Shown: positions 8,747-20,036 of the stretch, one piece after another
Layout of the letters: each line of letters starts with the position of its first letter
Numbering within the stretch: position 1 is the first letter of the stretch
Assembly: GCA_001770935.1 (NCBI GenBank)
Contig: MESI01000043.1
Coordinates: forward strand, 53,605-117,604
Source: Burkholderiales bacterium RIFCSPLOWO2_12_FULL_61_40
GTDB taxonomy: Bacteria > Pseudomonadota > Gammaproteobacteria > Burkholderiales > Burkholderiaceae_C
Length of the DNA: 64,000 nucleotides
Reading direction: 5' to 3'
Translations under genes and position numbers: made by a program
The notes under the pieces: model-generated
Seen by the model: only the letters and a program-made list of their open reading frames with translations
What the model was told of the DNA's origin: nothing
Databases searched by the model: none

Positions 8747-8826
8747 CGGCGAGAGAGGGGAATGCCGGGGGCCTCATACCGTCCTGCTGGCCAAAAATCG
8801 GCCCCCGGCATTCCCCTCCCTCGCCG
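8747..8826. repeat. Long hairpin repeat, copy A
   Basis: The 27-bp arms 8747-8773 and 8800-8826 are reverse complements with a single mismatch (19 bp perfect: gaggggaatgccgggggcc and its complement). The loop is 26 bp. The loop is homologous, in inverted orientation, to that of copy B at 8888-8951. It lies in the spacer between the hydrolase and dihydropyrimidinase genes and would fold in the mRNA. Confidence 0.85.
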
Positions 8827-8887
8827 AGGGTGGGTACGCGTGCTGTATTCAAATGCACGCCATCCGTCACGCTGCTGCTCGCCGGGG

Positions 8888-8951
8888 TGGGGAGTCTCGG
8901 GGACCGATTTGCTGGACCAGCAGGGACTGATGAGGCCCCCGAGACTCCCCA
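8888..8951. repeat. Long hairpin repeat, copy B (inverted relative to A)
   Basis: Perfect 15-bp arms (tggggagtctcgggg at 8888-8902, its complement at 8937-8951) enclose a 34-bp loop. The loop ('ccgattt...ggaccagcaggga...gatgaggcc') matches the reverse complement of copy A's loop. Stems differ in sequence but both are self-complementary, as expected when structure rather than sequence is conserved. Confidence 0.8.
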
Positions 8952-9016
8952 TTCCGGCAGGCCACGAGCCTGCGCGTGAAAGGAAGTTTGCGATAGGGTG
9001 CATGAAGAAGCGGCAG

Positions 9017-11850
<2,834 letters not shown>

Positions 11851-11944
11851 GGTGTTTCCTAATCAGTTGGGGACAGGGCTGGTGCGCTTCGCGTCACTGC
11901 GGACGGTCCCGCAAGGTTTCACTATTGTTGGGGGCAGCGGCGGT

Positions 11945-13291
11945 TCAGCTGCGGGTGAGTTGGGCGTGGATCGCCCGGGCCGACTGTTTGCCGTGCTCCA
12001 CGGCCTCCACGGTCAGGTCCAGCCCGCCGGCACGGCAGTCCCCTCCGGCCCAGACGCCACTCAGGTTGGTGGCTCCGGCCGCGTCGGTGGCGATGCGCCC
12101 GCCCTCCAGCGCCAGCCCGCACGCGCCCAGCACCGGGTTGCCCAGGGTCTGGCCGATGGCCTTGAACACCATGTCGGCTTCCCAGCTGAGTTCGCGGCCG
12201 GTAGCCTGCAACTTGCCATCCACCATGGCCTGGTCGGCAAAACGCACGGCGCTGACATGGCCGTCCTGCCCCAAAATCTCCACTGGCGCCAGCCAGTGGT
12301 GCAGCACCACGCCGTGGGTACGCGCCCAGTCCTGCTCGGCCTGCGATGCCGACATGTCCTGCGGCCCCCGGCGGTAGACCATGTGCACCACCTTGGCGCC
12401 CAGCAGCTTGGCCTGCACGGCGGCGTCCACCGCCGTCATGCCGCCGCCAATGACGATCACGCGTCGCCCGATGGGCAGGGTGGACAGGTCTTCCGTCTGG
12501 CGCAGGGTGGCGATGAAGTCCACCGCGTCCTGTACCCCGGCCAGGTCTTCCCCAGCCAGCCCCAGTTTTTGCGTGCTGGACAGGCCGAGCCCCAAGAAAA
12601 CGGCGTCAAAGTCCTGGCGCAGGGTCTCCAGTTGGGCCACCGTCTCCAGCTTCCAGCCGGTGCGGACCTCGATGCCACCGATGTCCAGCAGCCACTGCAC
12701 CTCGCGCTGGGCGAAGTGGTCCGGCGTTTTGTAGCTGGCCAGGCCATATTCGTTGAGGCCACCGGCTTTGGGCCGGGCGTCGAACACCACCACGTCATGT
12801 CCCTGGCGCGCCAGCGTGTGGGCGCAGGCCAGTCCGGCAGGGCCGGCACCGACCACGGCCACCTTTTTGCCGGTGGCGGCGGCGCGGGTGAAGAGCTGGG
12901 GCTGGGCGCTTTCCATCAGTGCGTCCACCGCATGGCGCTGCAGGCGGCCAATGGCCACGGGTTTGCCTTCCTGGGTGTTTTTGACACACACGGACTCGCA
13001 CAGGTTCTCGGTGGGGCAGACCCGCGCGCACATGCCGCCCAGCGGGTTGGACTCCAGAATGGTGCGGGCCGCGCCGCGCAGGTTCGCGTCGGCAATGCGT
13101 TTGATGAAGGAGGGCACGTCGATGCTGGTGGGGCACGCGGTGGCGCAGGGGGCGTCAAAACAGTAGAGGCAACGCTCGGCTTCCAACAGGCTTTGTGCCT
13201 GTGTGAAACGGGGAGACGCCTCGGCAAAAGCCTTGGCATAGTCGCCAGCGGCAAGGCGCGCAGGGCGGATATCGGGGTGGGTGGTGGACAC
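11945..13291 (-). CDS. preT: NAD-dependent dihydropyrimidine dehydrogenase, subunit PreT
   Basis: About 448 aa. A GTG start at 13291 is chosen because AGGAG lies 8 nt upstream and the product then begins VSTTHPDIRPARL; a start 21 codons earlier has no such site. The protein is glutamate-synthase-small-subunit-like: N-terminal cysteine clusters (CLYCFDAPCATACP, GGMCARVCPTENLCESVC), a FAD GxGxxG at 'VVGAGPAG' and an NAD(P) site at 'VIVIGGGMTAVD'. It passes electrons from NADH to PreA. First gene of the operon, with a palindromic operator-like site upstream. Confidence 0.93.
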   Translation of the reverse strand: MSTTHPDIRPARLAAGDYAKAFAEASPRFTQAQSLLEAERCLYCFDAPCATACPTSIDVPSFIKRIADANLRGAARTILESNPLGGMCARVCPTENLCESVCVKNTQEGKPVAIGRLQRHAVDALMESAQPQLFTRAAATGKKVAVVGAGPAGLACAHTLARQGHDVVVFDARPKAGGLNEYGLASYKTPDHFAQREVQWLLDIGGIEVRTGWKLETVAQLETLRQDFDAVFLGLGLSSTQKLGLAGEDLAGVQDAVDFIATLRQTEDLSTLPIGRRVIVIGGGMTAVDAAVQAKLLGAKVVHMVYRRGPQDMSASQAEQDWARTHGVVLHHWLAPVEILGQDGHVSAVRFADQAMVDGKLQATGRELSWEADMVFKAIGQTLGNPVLGACGLALEGGRIATDAAGATNLSGVWAGGDCRAGGLDLTVEAVEHGKQSARAIHAQLTRS

Positions 13292-13337
13292 GCGGGCAAC
13301 TCCTGTCAGGGTGGGTAAAAGCACACAATCCGTAAAA

Positions 13338-13355
13338 ACTGACCGTTTAGTCAAG
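13338..13355 (-). promoter_or_regulatory. Operator-like palindrome upstream of preT (RutR-type candidate)
   Basis: The minus strand reads TTGACTAAACGGTCAG; TGAC and GTCA half-sites are spaced by 6 bp (13340-13353), 49-62 bp before the preT GTG. RutR, the TetR-family regulator of pyrimidine breakdown, is known to bind TTGACCA-type palindromes, so this is a plausible site. No regulator gene lies nearby. Confidence 0.4.
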
Positions 13356-13402
13356 TTTCATGGTGAATGCTAGCCACCCGCGTGCCACCGCGTAACTAGG
13401 GT

Positions 13403-16400
13403 TTATCCGGGGGCTTGGCCTTGCGTGACAAAAGCCTCGAATTCGGCCAGGGGTAAAGGCCGGCTGAACAGGTAGCCCTGGTAGGCGTGGCAGCCCTGGC
13501 TTGCCAGAAAGGCCTTTTGCGCCTCGGTTTCCACGCCTTCGGCAATGACCGCCAGCCCCAGGCTGTTGGCCAGCACCACCACCATGTGTGCAATGGCGGC
13601 GTCGTTGGGGTCGACCAGAATATCCCGCACAAAACTCTGGTCGATCTTGAGCTGGTCCAGCGGCAGGCGTTTGAGGTACGAAAGCGAGGAGTAACCGGTG
13701 CCAAAGTCGTCCAGCGAAAATCCCACGCCCAGGGACTTGAGCGAACCCATCTTGGCAATGACGTCTTCGATGTTGGAAACCAGCAGCCCCTCGGTCAATT
13801 CCAGCTTGAGCCGCTGCGGGTTGGCGCCCGTGGCGTCCAGCACCTTGTGCACCTGCTGCACAAAATCAAACTGGTGGAACTGGCGGGCGCTCACATTGAC
13901 GGCGATGGTGAGGTGCGCCAGGGCAGGGGTGTGGGCCCATTGGGCCAGCTGGGCGCAGGCGGTTTCCAGCACCCATTGGCCCAAGGGCAAAATCAGCCCG
14001 GTTTCCTCGGCCAGCGGGATGAACTCGGCGGGCGACACCATGCCGCGTGCGGGGTGCTTCCAGCGCACCAGCACTTCGGCGCCGGTCATGCGCCGGTGCT
14101 CCGAGCCGGGGCCGGTGGCCACCTGCACCTGGTAGTGCAGGAGGAACTGGCCGCGTACCAAGGCCTCGCGCAGGCCGGCTTCCAGCGCGGCCCGCGCGGC
14201 GACCACGGCCTGCATTTGGGGGTCGAAAAAACGCAGGGTGTTGCGCCCGGCCGCCTTGGCCTGGTACATGGCCAGATCGGCGCGCTTGAGCGGTTCGTCG
14301 ATGCCCTCGTGCTGCTCTCCGAACAGGGTCACGCCGATGCTCGGGGTGCTGTGGTGTTCATGGCTGGCGAGCAGGTAGACCTGGTTGAGCGTTCGCAGAA
14401 TTTTTTCGCCCACGGTTTCGGCCTGGGTGGCGGCTTCCAGCGCGCTTTCGCTCAGGTCTTCCAGCATCACCACGAACTCGTCGCCGCCCAGGCGGGCCAC
14501 GGTGTCGTATTCACGCACGCAGGTGCTCAGACGCTTGGCGACCTGTTGCAGCAGCAGGTCGCCCATGTCGTGGCCCAGGGTGTCGTTGAGGGTCTTGAAG
14601 TTGTCCAGGTCGATGAACAGCAGCGCGCCCTTGCGCAGGTGGCGGGTGCCGGTGGCCAGGGCTTTTTCCAGGCGCTCCATCAGCAGCCGGCGGTTGGGCA
14701 GCTGGGTCAGGGGGTCATAAAAAGCCAGGTTGCGGATCTGGTCCTCGGCCGCCTTGCGCTGGGTGATGTCCGAGAGTGTGGCTACGTAGTGGGTGAGCAC
14801 GCCTGCGTCGGTTTTGACCGCCGTGATGATCAGCCAGACCGGGAAGATATCGCCATTCTTGCGCCGGTCCCAGACTTCGCCCTGCCAGGTGCCGTGGGAC
14901 AGGACACCCTGGTGCATGCGTTCGTAAAACGCGCTGTCGTGGCGGCCGGAGTTCAGCAGGCTGTGCGGTATCTGGCCCACGGCCTCCTGGGCGCTGTAGC
15001 CTGTCATCGCGGTGAACGCCTGGTTCACCCGCAAAATGGTCCAGGCGCCGTCGGCCACATACATGCCTTCCTGCGACTCGAAGGCGATGGCGGCAATGCG
15101 CAGCTCGGCCTCGGCACGGCGGCGCTCGGTCACGTCTTCGGCGGAGGACAGGCTACCCGTGATGGCGCCGGATGCGTCGCGCAGGGTGGCATTGTTCCAG
15201 GCCAGCAACAGCCGCTTGCCGGTGGCCGTGATGATTTCGTTCTCATGGTGCGCCGTCAGGCGCAGCTCGCCACGGATCACCCGGCCGAACACGGTGCGCG
15301 TGGCCTGGCGGTCCTGGGGGAGAATGAAATGGTCGAACCAATCCAGGCCGATCAGCTCCGCTTCCGTCTTCTCCAGCAATATGCAACCCTGTCGGTTCAC
15401 CATGGCAATGCGCCCCTGCAAGTCCAGGGCCAGCAGCATGATGCCGGCGATGTCCAGATAACCCTGCGCCCGGTCGCGCGCACTGGCCAGCTCGGCCGTG
15501 CGGACCTGAACCTGGTCTTCCAGGGTGCGGTGGGCCTTCTGGATGTCCCCGGCCATGCCATTGAACGCCTCGGACAGCGCGTGGATTTCGAGGCTTTCAT
15601 CCGGGCGCTCCAGCACCCGCACAAACAAGTCACCGGCGCCCAGTTGCCGCGCGCTTTGCGCCAGCAAATGCAGGGGGCGGGTGAGGTGGCGGGCCGCCAC
15701 GCGGATGAACGCCAAAGACACCAGGGTGAGCAGCAGGCCCATCACCATCAGCGAGTTGGCGCTCTCCTGCAACTCGCCCAGGGCGTTGTCCTTGCTGGCA
15801 AAGTGCACCAGGGTCCAGCCCTGCGAACCGCTGAGCACCACATGGCGGTACACCACCAGCACATCGGTGCCGTGGGTATCGGTTTGTAGCAGGGTGCCTT
15901 CAAATCCACTGGACACCTGGGGGGCGAGCCGGAACCGCTCCTCCCCCGCACCCACACGGGGAAAGCGGGCGATGTTCTGTCCTGCCGCGTCAAAGAGCAA
16001 GGTGGTGTTGTGCCCATGCATGCCTAAGTCCTCGTCCTGGAAACCCTCGCCCACCAACGGGCCGAGTTCAATGGTGGCTACCACAATGCCCACCAGTTTT
16101 CCATTGGGGTAGCCGTTCTTGTCGGGCGCGTGCATTTGCCGCACTATGGCAAGTGACGTCGGCGCACCCGGTTCCGCCAAGGGCTCTATCAACTCGGCGG
16201 CCCCGGGCTGCACCGCGCGCTCAATCAAAGCGGGGTCTTCAAACAGCTGCCCAACGTCGCCTGGTTCACTGCTGGCGCGGACCAACTGGCTGGTGGGGTC
16301 TACCAGCCTCAGGCGGGCATACCCACCGGGGTAGGCCCGCTGCAAGCGGTCAAATACGCGCAGCAGACTTTTTTGAACCGATGCATTGCCATGCGACAAC

Positions 16401-16666
16401 TGCTCCGCCAGCAACTTGTTTTCCGCCACCACCAGCACGTCGCCACGCCGTTCTTTCAGGCCCTCGGTGATCAAACCATCCTGGTGATCCGCCCTGGCCT
16501 CCAGAATGCGGCTGGCTTCCATCAGCCGTTGGTTGCTGGCACCGGGGATACCCAACTGGGGCAGACCGAAATACCAGCCATAAAACACGAAGCCCATCGC
16601 CGCCAGGAAAAGCGCGCCGAAGTACCCGGTGACCCGGTTGGCAAAGGAAGGGTGCTGGCCCTGCAC
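13403..16666 (-). CDS. Membrane sensor with Cache-HAMP-PAS-PAS-GGDEF-EAL domains
   Basis: 1087 aa. The first membrane helix is at about 13-33, then a periplasmic Cache-like domain, and a second helix at about 300-325. HAMP, two PAS domains (about 400-650), GGDEF with an intact R-L-G-G-D-E-F site near residue 725, and an EAL domain from about 850 follow. The EAL signature reads E-V-L ('AEVLVRW') and 'DDFGTGYSSLSYL' is intact. It is expected to make and/or degrade cyclic di-GMP. The gene begins 5 bp after the stop of a periplasmic binding protein gene, so the two probably form one signalling unit. Whether both catalytic domains are active cannot be told. Confidence 0.92.
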   Translation of the reverse strand: MQGQHPSFANRVTGYFGALFLAAMGFVFYGWYFGLPQLGIPGASNQRLMEASRILEARADHQDGLITEGLKERRGDVLVVAENKLLAEQLSHGNASVQKSLLRVFDRLQRAYPGGYARLRLVDPTSQLVRASSEPGDVGQLFEDPALIERAVQPGAAELIEPLAEPGAPTSLAIVRQMHAPDKNGYPNGKLVGIVVATIELGPLVGEGFQDEDLGMHGHNTTLLFDAAGQNIARFPRVGAGEERFRLAPQVSSGFEGTLLQTDTHGTDVLVVYRHVVLSGSQGWTLVHFASKDNALGELQESANSLMVMGLLLTLVSLAFIRVAARHLTRPLHLLAQSARQLGAGDLFVRVLERPDESLEIHALSEAFNGMAGDIQKAHRTLEDQVQVRTAELASARDRAQGYLDIAGIMLLALDLQGRIAMVNRQGCILLEKTEAELIGLDWFDHFILPQDRQATRTVFGRVIRGELRLTAHHENEIITATGKRLLLAWNNATLRDASGAITGSLSSAEDVTERRRAEAELRIAAIAFESQEGMYVADGAWTILRVNQAFTAMTGYSAQEAVGQIPHSLLNSGRHDSAFYERMHQGVLSHGTWQGEVWDRRKNGDIFPVWLIITAVKTDAGVLTHYVATLSDITQRKAAEDQIRNLAFYDPLTQLPNRRLLMERLEKALATGTRHLRKGALLFIDLDNFKTLNDTLGHDMGDLLLQQVAKRLSTCVREYDTVARLGGDEFVVMLEDLSESALEAATQAETVGEKILRTLNQVYLLASHEHHSTPSIGVTLFGEQHEGIDEPLKRADLAMYQAKAAGRNTLRFFDPQMQAVVAARAALEAGLREALVRGQFLLHYQVQVATGPGSEHRRMTGAEVLVRWKHPARGMVSPAEFIPLAEETGLILPLGQWVLETACAQLAQWAHTPALAHLTIAVNVSARQFHQFDFVQQVHKVLDATGANPQRLKLELTEGLLVSNIEDVIAKMGSLKSLGVGFSLDDFGTGYSSLSYLKRLPLDQLKIDQSFVRDILVDPNDAAIAHMVVVLANSLGLAVIAEGVETEAQKAFLASQGCHAYQGYLFSRPLPLAEFEAFVTQGQAPG

Positions 16667-16671
16667 TGAGG

Positions 16672-17769
16672 CTAATTCTCGTAGTCGAAGTTGCGCAGCT
16701 GAAACGCCTGCGCTTCGGCCAGAACCCGCGCCAGCCCGTCATAGGCAAACGCCGCCTGCACCGCGCTCCAGGCGCCACTGGCCGGCAATTTTCCCATCTG
16801 CATTAAAAAGTCGAACTCTTGTTTGAGGGGCGGTGCGCCGGGGCGCATGAGAACGGTGGGCGCGGAAGGCACCTCCAAAATCTCACGGCGGGTAATACCG
16901 GCAATCTGCGCGGGAGACAGGGCGGCCGGTTTGCCGGAAAAAGCCTGGGTATCGGCCATGGCCCAGCGCGCGGCTTGTTGGAGATGGGCAGGGGAGCGCC
17001 GCATCCATTCGATTGCACGCAGGAACCCGGCCACTATCTGGCGCGCCGCTTGGGGGTGCCGCTTTTCAAAGCTCTGTTCGATCACAAAATAATCGGTCGT
17101 CAGCCCTTTGAAAACGATGTGGTTTCTGTCACTTTTGCCCAGTGCGATGGTCGTGGCGGGCTCCCAACCGGCAAAGGCGTCGATGTCATTGCGTTGCAGC
17201 GCGTCTGGCATGTCGGCCACGCCGAGCGGCACCAGCGTGACCTGGGATTCACCAATGCCCGCCGAAGTCAGCCCCTGCAACAAGGTGAGGTGGGCACTGG
17301 AGGCGTCAACGTAGCCGATGCGTTTGCCCGCCAGCCCCGCAACCTGCGTATCGCCCTTGGCGACGACGGCGGTGGGTGACTGTTTGACCAGGCCGACGAT
17401 CCACACACTGCCGCTGGAGGCCGCCAGCAGGGTGGGCATGTCGCCCAACAGCCCGGCCTCCAGCCGCCGCTCGCCCAGCAAACCGACCATGTCGGCCCCG
17501 CGGCGAAACGGATGGGTGTGCAGCGGCAGTTTGGCCGCGGCCAGTGCTTTTTTCAACAGGCGATCACGTTGCATGACACTGCTGATCACGCCCGAGGGGT
17601 AGCCAAGGGGCTGCACACCCAAGTCCACGGCCGGGGAGTCAGGAGACAGGCCGTAGCGGTCAAAGTATTCCTGCGCGCCAGAAGCGCACGGCAGCGCCAG
17701 GGTCAACACGCCCAGTGCGAGGGCGCGCCGGGCTTTGGCAAAGGGCAATGCGAGGTCCTTCAACGCCAT
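16672..17769 (-). CDS. Periplasmic substrate-binding protein (NMT1/SsuA-like)
   Basis: About 365 aa from the ATG at 17769, which has GGAGA 7 nt upstream; the longer frame adds 15 unlikely residues. The N-terminus is a signal peptide ('ALALGVLTLALPCASGAQ'). The fold matches the NMT1/SsuA-type binding proteins ('GDMPTLLAASSG', 'GKRIGYVDASSAHLTLLQGL', 'NDIDAFAGWEPATTIAL'). No ABC permease or ATPase gene adjoins it. Instead, a GGDEF-EAL sensor follows 5 bp downstream, so it may serve as a ligand receptor for that sensor rather than for transport. Ligand unknown. Confidence 0.85.
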   Translation of the reverse strand: MALKDLALPFAKARRALALGVLTLALPCASGAQEYFDRYGLSPDSPAVDLGVQPLGYPSGVISSVMQRDRLLKKALAAAKLPLHTHPFRRGADMVGLLGERRLEAGLLGDMPTLLAASSGSVWIVGLVKQSPTAVVAKGDTQVAGLAGKRIGYVDASSAHLTLLQGLTSAGIGESQVTLVPLGVADMPDALQRNDIDAFAGWEPATTIALGKSDRNHIVFKGLTTDYFVIEQSFEKRHPQAARQIVAGFLRAIEWMRRSPAHLQQAARWAMADTQAFSGKPAALSPAQIAGITRREILEVPSAPTVLMRPGAPPLKQEFDFLMQMGKLPASGAWSAVQAAFAYDGLARVLAEAQAFQLRNFDYEN

Positions 17770-17944
17770 GCAGTGGTCTCCGTGGATGGAACGCCGCCGG
17801 TCGGGCTGGCGCAACGCATGGTACTACGCTTTCCGGGCTGGCAAAGTGCGGGCGCGGCAGCCCTGTCAGCGAGAGCTCAGGCGCCCGCTTCGGGGCTGCC
17901 CAGGCACCTTGGCGACCGCGAAACAGGGGCCGTCAGCACCGCCC

Positions 17945-19972
17945 CTAGCCGGGGTGACCCAGCGCTTCCCAGCGCTCCAGCGCAACCATCAAGGCGTCGT
18001 CGATTTGTGCATTGCGGCTGGCCAGTTGCAGGGCGCGGGCGTTGTCGCTGCTGTACAGCTGCCCGTCGGCCAGGGTTTCCTGGATGGCCTGTTGTTCGGC
18101 TTCCAGCGCGGCGATGTGCGCGGGCAGTCCGTCCAGCTCACGCTGCTCCTTGAAGCTGAGCTTGCGGCCCTTGGCAGGTGGGGGCACCGCCGGGGTGGTG
18201 GCGCTCACTGCGGCCACCGCTTGCTCCTGTTTTGATAGCTGCTCACGCTCGTAATTAAAGGGCTTGGCCGTGGTTTTGCCCTGGGATGCGGCAATGTCGC
18301 TGGCGCGTTTGGTCTGGATCAGCCAGTCGCTCACACCGCCTTCGTACTCGCGCCATTTCGCGTTGCCCTCGTAGGCAATGGTGCTGGTGACCACGTTGTC
18401 CAGGAAGGTCCGGTCGTGGCTGACCAGGAACACCGTGCCGTCGTAGTTTTGCAGCAGGTCTTCCAGCAGCTCCAGGGTGTCGATGTCCAGGTCGTTGGTG
18501 GGCTCGTCCAGCACCAGCACATTGGCGGGGCGGGCAAACAGGCGCGCCAGCAGCAGGCGGTTGCGCTCGCCCCCGCTCAAAGAGCGCACGGGTGAGTTGG
18601 CGCGCGCGGGCGAGAACAGGAAGTCGCCCAGGTAGCTCTTGACGTGTTTCTTCTGGTTGCCGATCTCGATCCACTCGGAGCCGGGGCTGATGAAGTCTTC
18701 CAGCGTGGCGTCCAGGTCCAGCGCGTTGCGCATCTGGTCGAAGTAGGCTACGGTGACATTGGCGCCCAGGCGCACCGTGCCCCAGGGGCTGTGGCCGGGT
18801 TCGGGCGGCGGTGCGTTGGCGGGGGCCGGATCGGGCTGCAGCTCGCCCAGGATGAGTTTGAGCAGCGTGGTTTTGCCCGCGCCATTGGGGCCCAGCAGGC
18901 CGATCTTGTCGCCGCGCAGGATGGTGGCGCTGAAGTCGCGCACGATGGCGCGACCGGACCCGCCGCCGGGCCGCCCCAAGGCGGGGCCAGCCCCCTCGGG
19001 GAGCGTGGGGGCACTATCTTCAAAGGTTTTGGTGACGTGCACCATCTCGGACACCAGCTTGCCGCTGGCGTTGCCGCTGCTCACGTCCATGTTCACACTG
19101 CCCACCGCATTGCGCCGGGCGGCATGTGCGGCGCGCAAGCTGTCCAGGCGCACGATGCGGGCGGTGGCGCGGGTGCGCCGGGCTTCCACGCCCTTGCGGA
19201 TCCACACCTCTTCTTGTGCCAGCAGCTTGTCGGCCTTGGCGTTGATGATGGCCTCTTGCGCCAGCTGTTCTTCTTTTTGCACCAGGTAGGCGGCGAAGTT
19301 GCCGGGGTAGCTCATCAGCTTGCCGCGGTCCAGCTCCACGATGCGGGTGGCCACGTTGTCCAGAAAGGAGCGGTCGTGGGTGATGGTGATGATGGAGCCC
19401 TTGAATTCGACCAGCAGGCCTTCGAGCCATTCGATGGAATCGAGGTCCAGGTGGTTGGTCGGCTCGTCCAGCAGCAGCACGTCGGGCTGGGCCACCAGGG
19501 CCTGCGCCAGCGCCACGCGTTTTTTGGTGCCGCCCGACAGGGTGCTGACAATGGCTTGCGGGTCCAGGTGCAGGCGGTGCAGGGTTTCGTTGACGCGCTG
19601 CTCCCAGTTCCAGCCGTCCAGGGATTCGATCTCGCTTTGCATCGCGTCCAGGTCGCCGTGGCCCAGGCAATACTCTTCAATCAGGCCGATAACCCGCGCC
19701 AGTCCTGCGCTGACAGCTACAAAAATAGTAGCGTCCGCGTCCAGCACGGGTTCTTGTGCCACGTAAGAAATGCGGGTGTTGTTTTGCACCTGCAGTGTGC
19801 CGTCGTCGGGTTTTTCCATGCCGCCCAGAATTTTGAGCATGGAGGATTTGCCGGCGCCGTTGCGGCCGATCAGGCCTACGCGCTCGGCGGTTTCAAGGGA
19901 AAAACCAGCGTGGTCGAGCAGGGGGACGTGCCCGAATGCCAGCTGGGCGTCAAGTAGGGTAATTAGTGCCAT
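17945..19972 (-). CDS. uup: ABC-F family ATPase Uup-like
   Basis: About 675 aa from the ATG at 19972 (MALITLLDAQLAFGH). Two ABC modules: 'GRNGAGKSS' with 'LSGGTKKRVALAQAL' and 'DEPTNHLD'; 'GPNGAGKTT' with 'LSGGERNRLLLARLF' and 'DEPTNDLD'. There are no membrane segments. The C-terminal tail is a predicted coiled coil ('SFKEQRELDGLPAHIAALEAEQQAI'), the Uup DNA-binding tail. ABC-F proteins act on ribosomes; Uup is also linked to branched-DNA tolerance. Unusually, three family repeats are embedded in frame: in the signal before module 2 (18958-19005), in the C-terminal linker (18233-18265) and near residue 83 (19715-19732). Confidence 0.93.
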   Translation of the reverse strand: MALITLLDAQLAFGHVPLLDHAGFSLETAERVGLIGRNGAGKSSMLKILGGMEKPDDGTLQVQNNTRISYVAQEPVLDADATIFVAVSAGLARVIGLIEEYCLGHGDLDAMQSEIESLDGWNWEQRVNETLHRLHLDPQAIVSTLSGGTKKRVALAQALVAQPDVLLLDEPTNHLDLDSIEWLEGLLVEFKGSIITITHDRSFLDNVATRIVELDRGKLMSYPGNFAAYLVQKEEQLAQEAIINAKADKLLAQEEVWIRKGVEARRTRATARIVRLDSLRAAHAARRNAVGSVNMDVSSGNASGKLVSEMVHVTKTFEDSAPTLPEGAGPALGRPGGGSGRAIVRDFSATILRGDKIGLLGPNGAGKTTLLKLILGELQPDPAPANAPPPEPGHSPWGTVRLGANVTVAYFDQMRNALDLDATLEDFISPGSEWIEIGNQKKHVKSYLGDFLFSPARANSPVRSLSGGERNRLLLARLFARPANVLVLDEPTNDLDIDTLELLEDLLQNYDGTVFLVSHDRTFLDNVVTSTIAYEGNAKWREYEGGVSDWLIQTKRASDIAASQGKTTAKPFNYEREQLSKQEQAVAAVSATTPAVPPPAKGRKLSFKEQRELDGLPAHIAALEAEQQAIQETLADGQLYSSDNARALQLASRNAQIDDALMVALERWEALGHPG
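18233..18265. repeat. Interspersed repeat inside uup (linker)
   Basis: 'gatagctgct', then a diverged middle, then 'taattaaagggct' matches the intergenic copies at 44703-44732 and 46768-46797. It is translated in frame as part of the segment between module 2 and the coiled coil. Confidence 0.65.
18958..19005. repeat. GC-rich repeat inside uup (inter-module insert)
   Basis: GC-rich, partly self-complementary (ccgcc-ccaa-ggcgg) sequence encoding a Gly/Pro-rich insert ('LPEGAGPALGRPGGG') just before ABC module 2. It looks unlike the flanking conserved protein and resembles GC-rich dispersed repeats of this family. Identification is from memory. Confidence 0.5.
19715..19732. repeat. Short gctac/gtagc hairpin repeat inside uup
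   Basis: 'agctacaaaaatagtagc' is a 5-bp stem with an A/T loop, similar in style to elements at 57030-57047 (agctactaaaacaatagc) and 58243-58260 (agctacggaattgatagc). Confidence 0.5.
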
Positions 19973-20036
19973 GAGCCTGCGATTATCCCCTGCCGGGCAC
20001 ACCCGCCCCGTCCCCGGTGCCCGCAAAAAGCGTTTG

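Noticed and set aside
13487..15889. 800-codon plus-strand frame
   Set aside because: It lies entirely antisense to the GGDEF-EAL gene, has no family features, and is typical of long shadow frames in high-GC DNA.
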